Shown here in pieces: positions 16,287 to 23,124 of a stretch of DNA of 35,830 bases. The translations under genes were made by a program, and so were the position numbers. A model generated the notes under the pieces. That model made no database searches. It saw nothing but the letters and a program-made list of their open reading frames with translations, and was not told where the DNA came from. The stretch is from the NCBI GenBank assembly GCA_034433515.1, contig DAOUAL010000022.1, forward strand, positions 1 to 35,830, in the 5' to 3' direction. Each line of letters begins with the position of its first letter. The first letter of the stretch is position 1. The stretch is from DAOTXS01 sp034433515. Its GTDB lineage: Bacteria > Chloroflexota > Anaerolineae > UBA4142.

Positions 16287-16351
16287 ACAAACAGTGGTCG
16301 GTGGACCGTAGAAAATCCTCTGTACACTGACCACTACCCACTGTCCACTTT
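16287..16351. repeat. CAGTGGTCGGTGG hairpin array
   Basis: CAGTGGTCGGTGGACC and, inverted, CACTGACCACTACCCACTGTCC. The regulator gene ends inside it (last residues KVDSG). Confidence 0.75.
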
Positions 16352-19300
16352 TCTATACACCGCCACCGTCGCTGCGCTCGGCTCGACATCCAATTCTTCG
16401 CGCAACATGCGCACGCATTGCTCAAAGACCCGCCGGACTTGGACCCGATCGCCGCGTTGCGCGTACGCCTGCATCATCAACCGATACGCGTGTTCCCAGC
16501 AGCGGTCGCGCGCCAAGATTTTCTCACACCATTCAATCGCTTCATCCACCGCGCCGCGCGTGAGCAATTCCGAAGCAAGCCGATCCGCCGCGCGCAGGTA
16601 CATTGCCAGCAAGCGTTCCCGCTCGGCAATCGCCCAATCATCGTAGCGTGCATCCGCGATGAGATAATCATCGTGATACAATGCCAGCGCGCGCCGATAT
16701 AAATCCAAGGCGGTGGCATCGTTCGTCTTTTCGGCGCGAGCGATGAGTTGCGTAAATTCTTCGGCATCAATCCAGATATCGGCGCCTGCGCGCAAACCGT
16801 ATGCCGATTCTTCACGGGCGATGAACGCGGGCTCGTCATCACCTCGTTCCGGTTCAAGCGCTTTATTGAGCGCGTTCAAGGCAACCTTGAAATCGCGCGC
16901 GGCGGCTTCAGTGGGTATCTCGCCGTACAGCCATTCGAAAATTTCTTCGCGTTCGATCAACCGACCGCGTTGCGTGACGAACAATTGCAACAGTTGGCGC
17001 GCTCTTTTGCGCGTCCACTCGCGCGCGCCGATTTCCGCCGCGCCGCGCCAGACGCGAAACGCGCCCAGCGTTTGCACGCGCAGTTGATAGCCCGGATGCG
17101 TCGTCACCTTGTCCAACCCCATTGCCGTCAGCAAGCGATTGGCGTACCCCGCGTGCTTGCCGCGGCGGCGCGCTTCCAACAACAACGGCACTCCCAGGCG
17201 CGCGTCCGCCATTCCCAACAAGGTGCGCGTCGTGAACAAATAATCATAGTGCTGTGCCTGCGCGAGTGCGAGCGCATCATCCAGCTGCGTCAGCGCGCGT
17301 TCACGTTGATGCGCGTGCCAATGCGCCAACGCGAGCCAGAGCCGCGCTACGGCTTGCCCGAACGTATCGCCGCACGCGCGCATCGCCGCGAGCGCGTCCG
17401 TCAACACGGGGATTGCTTCGCGTACGCGCTGCGCCAACACCAGACTGGCACCCAGCGCGATTTGCAGTAACGCCGCCAACCACGTGTCTCCCGTACTCTG
17501 CGCAATCTCGATCCCTTCGGCGGCGTCGCGGCGTGCGGTTGCGAGATCGCCGCTGTAGCCGTGCGCGCGCGTCATTCCCCAGCGCGCTTCTGCGCGCGTG
17601 CGCTTGACTGCCAGTTGATCGCCTAGTGCGATGGCATCTTCGTAACACCGCAGCGCTGCGCGCCAATCGCCGCGCAATTGATACGCGTGCCCCAAACGCA
17701 TTTGCCCCACCGCCGAAACGAACGGCGAAGCAAGTTGCGTGCCGAGCGCAATCGCTTCTTGCGCCGCCTCGAACGCGGCGTCGGCGTTGCCTTGCAGAGC
17801 ATCAATCAACGCCAAGAGCAACAAGGTTTCGCGATGGGCGCGCGGTGCGTGTGGTTTGCCACGTTCTTCGCGCGCCCAAGTTTCCAAGATGCCGCGCGCT
17901 TCGTCCAAACGACCCGTACGCAGTTTGACGCGCACACTCAACACATCTTCGCTGGGCCCCTCCTCGCGCAATTGGCGCGCTTGGGCGCGGAGGCGTTCTG
18001 CTTCAGCGGCTTTGCCGATGTTCAATTTGTTTTCGGCGAGCAGTTCCAGCAAGCGCGCGCGCGCCACGCGATCATCCAGCCCATCCATCAGACGCAACGC
18101 GGCTTGCAACGATTGTTCGGCTTGCGGTGGACGCAACGTATCGAGGTACACCAGCGCTTGACCCCGCAACGCGCGCACGATTCCACGCACATCGTTCGTG
18201 GCGCGCCACGCCCGTTCGGCTTGGGCATACCACGCGAGCGCATCTTCAAAACGACTGCGCAAGCGTGCGAGATCACCCAGATAACAGATCAACTGTGGTC
18301 GTGCGGCAACCTGTTCCGGGGGAATTGCATCGAGCCAGTGTGCCAACGTGTCCAGCCGACCTTCGCGCAAAATGCGATCGCCCACCGCTTCGATGAGATC
18401 GGCGGCTTGAGGAAATGCGCCGGCATTCCGCCAATGATAAAACGTCTCGTCGAAATTTTCTTGCCGCTGATAAAACTCGGCGGCACGCCGATGACGTTCG
18501 CGGACGGCGTTTGCATTGAGGCGGGTGGCTTGATCGCGCAGAAAATCGTGAAAGAGATGATGATAGCGATAATGGGTACTATCGAGGGTGATGAGGAACA
18601 AATCGCGCTCGCGCAAATCATGGAGCATGGCGCGCACATCGGCACACGACGTTACTGCCGCGCACGCCTCCTCGTCCAGATCGCGCAGCACCGCCGATTC
18701 CAACAAAAAATTCTGAACGTCGCGCGGTTGTTCGGCGAGGACCGCGTGAGCGAGGTACGCAAACAACGTATCGAGGGATTCGGTTTTGCGTGCCAGCACA
18801 TCGGCGAGGGTAGCGTGGGGCTTGGCGCGCAATTCTTGCCACACCAATTGCAGGGCAATGGGCCAGCCCTCGGTCTGTTCATGCAATATTGCAATGTCGT
18901 GCGGGGAGAGCGGGTAATGGTACGTCTCGCGGAACAGCGTTGCAATTTCGGTGGGCGTAAAGGCAAGCGCATCGCGTTTGAGGTCGAGGACTTGGTTTCG
19001 CGCGCGCCACGTTACCAAATGTTCCCATTGGGGCGCGTAACGCGATGCGACAATCACGTGTAAATCGGCAGGGAGGAACGAGAGGAAATGATCGAAGAGA
19101 GTCGCAACATCCTGGGACGCGGCGAGGTGATAATCGTCAACGACGAGAAGTGCGGGGGCACGGAGCGCATCGTTCAAGGCATTGAGTAACACATTGCAAA
19201 TCTGCAACGCACTTGCATCGGTATCGAACAACAAGGCGGCAAGCGAATCACTGAACGTGGGCAAGCCCTTACGAAATGCCGCGATCAAATGCATAAGGAA

Positions 19301-19534
19301 TTGACGCGGATCCGCATCGCCTTCGCTCACGCTGTACCAAAAGAGCGGCACGTTCCAATCGGCAAGACTCGCCAACGCGGTGGATTTACCGTACCCGGTG
19401 CTTGCCTGCACCAGCGTAACGCGATAATCGAGTGCGTTGCGCAAGAGCGCGTCCAAGCGGGGTCGTAGGAGCGTGGTGCGAGGCAAGCGCGGTGGCTTGA
19501 GTTTGGTGTGGAGAACGGTTTTCGCATGCGTCAT
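16334..19534 (-). CDS. Large MalT-type ATPase / BTAD transcriptional regulator
   Basis: 1066 residues from ATG 19534 (MTHAKTVLHTKLKPPRLP), the typical start of MalT-like STAND regulators. Walker A is ASTGYGKST (44-52), with Walker B-like LLVVDDYHLA (about 130) and the MalT-type EGWPIALQL near 230. The middle (about 330-800) is built of TPR-like helical repeats (RDVRGIVRALRGQALVYLD, GDWRAALRCYEDAIALG and others). The C-terminus has a winged helix (LRVQTLGAFRVWRGAAEI to DFKVALNALNKALEP, about 815-900) and a BTAD domain (YRRALALYHDDYL, RDRCWEHAYRLMMQAYAQRGDRVQVRRVFEQC). Such proteins sense a small ligand through ATPase/TPR parts and activate transcription. As first gene of the minus-strand run it may control the acyl-CoA/importer genes. 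No operator could be identified. Confidence 0.9.
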   Translation of the reverse strand: MTHAKTVLHTKLKPPRLPRTTLLRPRLDALLRNALDYRVTLVQASTGYGKSTALASLADWNVPLFWYSVSEGDADPRQFLMHLIAAFRKGLPTFSDSLAALLFDTDASALQICNVLLNALNDALRAPALLVVDDYHLAASQDVATLFDHFLSFLPADLHVIVASRYAPQWEHLVTWRARNQVLDLKRDALAFTPTEIATLFRETYHYPLSPHDIAILHEQTEGWPIALQLVWQELRAKPHATLADVLARKTESLDTLFAYLAHAVLAEQPRDVQNFLLESAVLRDLDEEACAAVTSCADVRAMLHDLRERDLFLITLDSTHYRYHHLFHDFLRDQATRLNANAVRERHRRAAEFYQRQENFDETFYHWRNAGAFPQAADLIEAVGDRILREGRLDTLAHWLDAIPPEQVAARPQLICYLGDLARLRSRFEDALAWYAQAERAWRATNDVRGIVRALRGQALVYLDTLRPPQAEQSLQAALRLMDGLDDRVARARLLELLAENKLNIGKAAEAERLRAQARQLREEGPSEDVLSVRVKLRTGRLDEARGILETWAREERGKPHAPRAHRETLLLLALIDALQGNADAAFEAAQEAIALGTQLASPFVSAVGQMRLGHAYQLRGDWRAALRCYEDAIALGDQLAVKRTRAEARWGMTRAHGYSGDLATARRDAAEGIEIAQSTGDTWLAALLQIALGASLVLAQRVREAIPVLTDALAAMRACGDTFGQAVARLWLALAHWHAHQRERALTQLDDALALAQAQHYDYLFTTRTLLGMADARLGVPLLLEARRRGKHAGYANRLLTAMGLDKVTTHPGYQLRVQTLGAFRVWRGAAEIGAREWTRKRARQLLQLFVTQRGRLIEREEIFEWLYGEIPTEAAARDFKVALNALNKALEPERGDDEPAFIAREESAYGLRAGADIWIDAEEFTQLIARAEKTNDATALDLYRRALALYHDDYLIADARYDDWAIAERERLLAMYLRAADRLASELLTRGAVDEAIEWCEKILARDRCWEHAYRLMMQAYAQRGDRVQVRRVFEQCVRMLREELDVEPSAATVAVYRKVDSG

Positions 19535-19678
19535 TGTCCAGCCCTCGAACCTAAAGATACCACAGAACACGGGCTTGATCAACAAATTCGTTTTGTCAAT
19601 CAGTTTCGTTCCGGGCGGGCATTGGTGGTGATGGTTTGCGCGAACGTTCAAAGACGGACGCGCGTGGGGGCGATTCAG

Positions 19679-19713
19679 AAGAAAAAAGAAAACCGCCGGC
19701 GTTGTGCCAGCGG
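19679..19713 (-). terminator. Rho-independent terminator of the tRNA-fMet gene
   Basis: Read on the minus strand, CCGCTGGC and GCCGGCGG form an 8-bp stem (one G-U pair) around ACAAC, followed by TTTTCTTTTTTC, seven bases past the tRNA discriminator base. Confidence 0.85.
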
Positions 19714-19759
19714 GCTGAGTAGCGGGGGTCAGATTCGAACTGACGACCTTTGGGTTATG

Positions 19760-20389
19760 CGTACCACTACAGTTTTCACTGCCTGGCTCAGCCAGTTTGT
19801 GGTCTGGACTTTACCTTCACCGTCGGCGCACTTGGCCGATACGGTGCCTGCCATCAAGTCTCTACACCTTCTCCCCTTCTGGGAGCTTGGCTCGGGATTA
19901 CCTCCTAAGGGGGTTCCCCCGAATTTGACAGGTGATCACACGCGAGTTTCCTCGCGTGCAGCCCAGCGCAGGATCAGGTGCCACGCCTCACGGTATTCTG
20001 CTGATTGTGGTTTACGCTGACGTTTGTCAGTCTCAACCATATGAATCTCGCTTGCGTAGCTGATGGACACACTGAGCGGGAACACGTAGAAGATAGACCA
20101 ACGCAAAATCAAAAATCCGAGGCGCTGTACTTGCTTCGAAGCATGAATCGCCGATTGGTCTTGGTCCGACGATTGTCTACAACGTAGTTGTTACGATTTT
20201 TGTCGAACCACGCACACTTGACCTGAATTTTGGCAAGCTTCCCATTTATGTCGAAGATCAGATCGTACGGTGACCAATCTCCGACGGGTCTGAGAACTCC
20301 CCAACCTCGACTCAGTGCCTGAAGAATGGCGGCTTGTTCTGCCACATCACCCTTCAATTTAGTGTCCATGTTGTTAATCCTGCAAATTG
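19760..20389 (-). ncRNA. Group I self-splicing intron (subgroup IC3-like) in tRNA-fMet
   Basis: 630 bases. Setting the exon edge after U33 (GGGCT) gives a 5' exon ending in U and an intron ending in G (19760), as group I chemistry requires, and restores CTCATAA. Core elements on the minus strand: P2 hairpin CACGCGAG-GAAA-CTCGCGTG (19939-19958); P segment TGTCAAATTCGGG (about 19917-19930); Q segment AATCCCGAGCCAAGCT (19884-19899); P4 TCGGG/CCCGA; P3 CACCT/AGGTG; R segment GTAGAGACTTGATGG with S segment GGTAAAGTCC (19806-19815) giving P7 GACTT/AAGTC; P8 CACCG/CGGTG; P9 CTGGC-TGA-GCCAG. The wording of the P, Q, R and S segments closely resembles the Azoarcus tRNA-Ile intron. The coding insert lies in the P1 loop region. 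Confidence 0.92.
19936..20369 (-). pseudogene. Decayed intron homing endonuclease, I-Ssp6803I-like PD-(D/E)XK
   Basis: ATG 20369 lies 20 bases into the intron. The first frame gives MDTKLKGDVAEQAAILQALSR onward, with RGWGVLRPVGD, PYDLIFD and KLAKIQVK. Asp of PYDL and the Q-x-K of IQVK match the PD-(D/Q)xK centre of the endonuclease from cyanobacterial tRNA-fMet introns. It stops at 20109-20111 (TGA) right after YSASDF. Removing one T restores DFALVY; then a second break, apparently a small deletion, is needed to reach FYVFPLSVSISYASEIHMVETD, DKRQRKPQS, YREAWHLIL and a stop at 19936. The last codons are shared with the intron P2 stem. With two lesions the enzyme is probably inactive, although the N-terminal catalytic part is intact. 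Family knowledge is from memory. Confidence 0.85.
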
Positions 20390-20436
20390 AGCCCAACGAG
20401 CTGCCTCTGCTCCACCCCGCAGCGTTAACGGAGAAC

Positions 20437-20464
20437 ATTATACGCGGATTCGCGGATTCGTCAA
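20437..20464 (-). promoter_or_regulatory. Sigma-70-like promoter of tRNA-fMet
   Basis: On the minus strand, TTGACG (20464-20459), a 16-base spacer and a perfect TATAAT (20442-20437), then 15 bases to the first tRNA base. The spacer holds a tandem GAATCCGC pair. Confidence 0.85.
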
Positions 20465-20535
20465 ATTGGATTCGTGGCGACGAAAGACGCAATTCGTCGT
20501 TCGTCCTTTGTCATTACCTCCGTGCGCGGTACACA

Positions 20536-22318
20536 TCATCCCACAATCTCCTTAAAGCGTGGGGCAGCGCGAATCCATTCCAAATCAGGATCGCGCTGGG
20601 CGTGCTGGCGATCAAAACCATCCGCTTGCGCGGCGCGGCGGAGATGTTCAAGGGCAATGTCCGTGTTGCCGCACACCGATTCCAAGCACGCCAGATTGTA
20701 CCAATCCTCTGGCTTGATGAGCGCGCGTGCTTGCGCTGCAAACTTGGCGGATTCTTCCAAATGCCAGTTTTTTGTGGACGGAGGCAAGCGCGAGTGGCGC
20801 ATCTGCATCTTGCGGATCGAGTTGCAACATCTTTTCCAAAAGCGGAATTGCTTCGGCTGGGCGTCCTGTTTGGCGAAGCAACATTGTTAGTCCAAAGTAG
20901 CAACGCGGGTCATCGGGTTCAAGCTCAATTGCGCGGCGATAAAATGGTTCTGCTTCGTCAAAACGGTCTTGCGTGCGCAGCAAGTATGCGAGATTAGCGA
21001 TAGCGGCAGCGTTGTTCGGGGCGAGGCGAATCGCTTCGCGGAATGCGGCTTCGGCGTCGGCGGTGCGCGCAGGGTCGCGCGCCAACAGGTTGCCGAGACA
21101 GTAAAAATGTTCCGCGCGATTTGATTCGAGACTGGCGGCTTTGTCAAATGCGCCTTCTGCCTCTGATCTTCGCTCAGTATCTTCCGCCAAAATGTGGGCA
21201 AGTTGGTGATACGCGGCGGCGTCGTTCGGGTCGAGGCGAATCGCTTCGCGGTATTCGGCTTCGGCGTCGGACAGATTCCCGGCTTGGTGTGCCTTGAGAC
21301 CTTGAGCAAAGTGCGCGAGCGCGCGATGTTTTCTTGCAGTCGTTTGTTGCTGCTCGCTCTGTTTTTCCAACGCCGTAGCAATCTCAGCAAGAATATCTGC
21401 CCATTGGTCTTCGGCTGGAAAACTCTCGAGTCGTTCGATGAGTTCGTCTTGCCGCTGGATGATCGCGCCCAGCATCGTTGCCACATCGAATCTAACGGCG
21501 CTGCGCACCTCGTTCATCATCGCATCAAAGCCGTCAATCTCGATAAGGCAACCCCGTTTGTCTTCCAGCAATTTCTTCACGCGCGCGTTCGGTTCGTCGC
21601 CGCGCCGGACGCACCAGTACAAATCGTTCTGCTCAGGCATCTGATCGAGAATCTTCATTACCAATTCGTCGTTGCCGCTGTAGCCGATGACAATCAAGCC
21701 GTACTCGTTCAGCACTTGCAGAACTTGGCGCGCCATATTCGGGTCTTGGGCGCGCGTTTCTTCGCCCGTGTTCCTGAGTTTCGAGTAGAGAAAATCGCCG
21801 TGCAGTTTGAGGATTTTGGGACGCGGCGCGGTGACGCGCATTTCGGACGCCAGGACGCCGTACGCAAAGACGATGGGGCGGATGTCGGTAAAGGTGGTGC
21901 AAGCGGTGTACACCAAATCGTCAAAGTTGGTTGTGATGACCGTGTTGACGAGTCCCCGCGCCAGCAGGTTTGCCAGCATCACATAACCAGCGGAGGGCTT
22001 GCGCCCTTCGATGAGTTTCTCGATGTAGCGCTGTCTGCCAATCTCTTTTGGCTCGTGATGTTCAAAGAGCGAGCCGTACGGATTGTTGGCGTCGTACCAC
22101 GGTTGCGTGGTGAGCCAGTTTTCTTTTTCCGCGTTGGTCGTGAAACAATCGGGACATTCGTCTTTCAGAATCCGGCGCTTGAAATCGCGGATCATCCAAC
22201 TCGCGGCAGGAATCCCGGACTCGACGGACGCGCCCGCGCCCAGGAAGAGCGCAAAGCGTCCGGGGTACTCTTTGATTCGGCGTGCAAGTTGTTTGACGGT
22301 TGCAGTTTGGATGGGCAT
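20536..22318 (-). pseudogene. SIR2-TPR protein with a single frameshift
   Basis: ATG 22318 with GAGGTAA upstream. The N-terminal half is a SIR2-like NAD-binding domain: ALFLGAGASVESGIPAA (about 23-39), TTNFDDLVY, LKLHGDF and VIGYSGND. The C-terminal half is a TPR array (AEAEYREAIRLDPNDAAAYHQLA, AEAAFREAIRLAPNNAAAIANLA, AEPFYRRAIELEPDDPRCYFGL and more). The frame breaks near 20775 at a run of six A (minus strand): VHKK LAFG should read VHKNWHLEESAKFAAQA, which continues in the shifted frame to EIVG and a stop at 20536. Corrected length would be 593 residues. SIR2-like domains of this type often deplete NAD in phage defence; TPRs may sense the trigger. The one-base insertion could be a real lesion, phase variation or a sequencing error. 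Confidence 0.75.
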
Positions 22319-22340
22319 CGTTTACCTCGTTGAGAGCCGA

Positions 22341-22375
22341 GTCGCAAACGACACGGCTAACGGATCAAGGATGCT
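22341..22375. repeat. Left copy of imperfect direct repeat flanking the RAYT gene
   Basis: GTCGCAAAC, then GGCTAACGGATCAAGGATGCT. It overlaps a 9-bp palindrome (AAGGATGCT-TG-AGCATCCTT, 22367-22386). The matching copy is at 22955-22986. Confidence 0.7.
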
Positions 22376-22406
22376 TGAGCATCCTTCCACTGCTCAGCGA
22401 AATCGT

Positions 22407-22841
22407 TTACTCTTGCGCCGGCGGATTATCCAATTCATCCGCGCGCTCCAACCCCGCGATCAAATCACCGCATTGATGGTGCTCTTTCTGATTCCGCACG
22501 TACTCAATCACGCGATCCAAATCCTTCTGCCCAAATGAGACCACACCATACCCACGTTGCCAATCGAACACAAAATCAGGACGATTGGGCAAATGATTGA
22601 TGTGATACGAAGCCGCACCCTTGATCTGCCCAACAAAATCGGCGATGGAAATTTTAGGTGGCACTGATGCCACAACGTGAACGTGTTCTTCGATTCCACC
22701 CACCGCATACACGATGGCGCCCAACGCTTGCGCCTTGCCGACGAGATAGCCGTGCAATTCCGCTTCGATCGCCGGTGTGATGAACGGCGCCCGATCCTTG
22801 GTCGCAAAGGTGATGTGATAGAACAAGCGCCAGAATGCCAT
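22407..22841 (-). CDS. REP-associated tyrosine transposase (RAYT, Y1/HUH)
   Basis: 144 residues from ATG 22841 (MAFWRLFYHITFATKDR), with GGGAG as ribosome site. The Y1 transposase fold is shown by YHITFATKDRAPFI, the HUH motif EEHVHVVASVP (His-Val-His near 54-56), the ISIADFVGQIKGAASYHIN helix and the catalytic Tyr in VIEYVRNQKEHH. Members of this single-gene group (TnpA-REP) bind and nick palindromic REP hairpins and are domesticated, often lacking a mobile partner gene. No TnpB is present. A perfect 13-bp-arm palindrome begins 18 bases upstream of the ATG, and imperfect direct repeats flank the whole unit, fitting the family habit. Confidence 0.85.
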   Translation of the reverse strand: MAFWRLFYHITFATKDRAPFITPAIEAELHGYLVGKAQALGAIVYAVGGIEEHVHVVASVPPKISIADFVGQIKGAASYHINHLPNRPDFVFDWQRGYGVVSFGQKDLDRVIEYVRNQKEHHQCGDLIAGLERADELDNPPAQE

Positions 22842-22858
22842 TGTGTCTCCCTTGAAAA

Positions 22859-22887
22859 TGTAGGACAAATTTCAAATTTGTCCTACA
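22859..22887. repeat. Perfect 13-bp palindrome beside the RAYT start
   Basis: TGTAGGACAAATT, TCA, AATTTGTCCTACA. Likely the REP hairpin recognised by the adjacent transposase, or its regulatory site. Confidence 0.85.
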
Positions 22888-23124
22888 CGTAGTCCATTTT
22901 TCATCTGACTGCTGGCGCGCCGAAGGCGAATGAGCAACTCCTTAGTGTCGCCGTGTCGTAAACATGGCTCAACGGATCAAGGACGCTGATGAATTTTAAG
23001 AAAATAAATTGGTAACATCCTACCTCTGGCGATTCAAATCGCGTCTACCACTACCCCAAACCTGCCTGCGCCGGTTTGCCGTTCAGCCGCTGCCGGGCGG
23101 CTTTGGGTCTAGGTTACCACGAAT
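22888..23124. other. Intergenic stretch with repeats between RAYT and uvrB
   Basis: At 22955-22986 is the right copy of the direct repeat (GTCGTAAAC, GGCTCAACGGATCAAGGACGCT). At 23029-23042 GCGATT-CA-AATCGC is another small palindrome. Near 23080-23100 a GC hairpin (GCCGC/GCGGC) lies downstream of uvrB but lacks a T-tract. I considered a tRNA around 23020-23050 and did not find one. No gene seen. Confidence 0.55.

Larger units (their letters stand above)
19720..20421 (-). tRNA. tRNA-fMet (CAU), split by a group I intron
   Basis: The 5' exon is 20421-20390 (32 bases) and the 3' exon is 19759-19720 (40 bases). Joined they make a complete cloverleaf of 72 bases: acceptor TGCGGGG/CCCCGCT, D stem GAGC/GCTC, anticodon arm TTGGG-CTCATAA-CCCAA, T arm GTCAG-TTCGAAT-CTGAC, discriminator A. 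Two initiator hallmarks are present: the first acceptor pair is a T-T mismatch (1:72), and three G-C pairs stack under the anticodon loop. CCA is not encoded. It reads into translation initiation for the whole cell, so the intron must splice if this is the only copy. No other initiator tRNA is in the window. Confidence 0.93.

Noticed and set aside
20760..20790. Programmed frameshift at AAAAAAC in the SIR2-TPR gene
   Set aside because: The zero frame reads CAC AAA AAA CTG, not the xxA AAA AAC phase needed for -1 slippage, and the required shift is +1. A one-base insertion is simpler.
23015..23055. Possible tRNA (TTCAAAT T-loop-like sequence)
   Set aside because: The five-base stem around the loop does not pair and no cloverleaf can be drawn; GCGATT-CA-AATCGC is a plain small palindrome.
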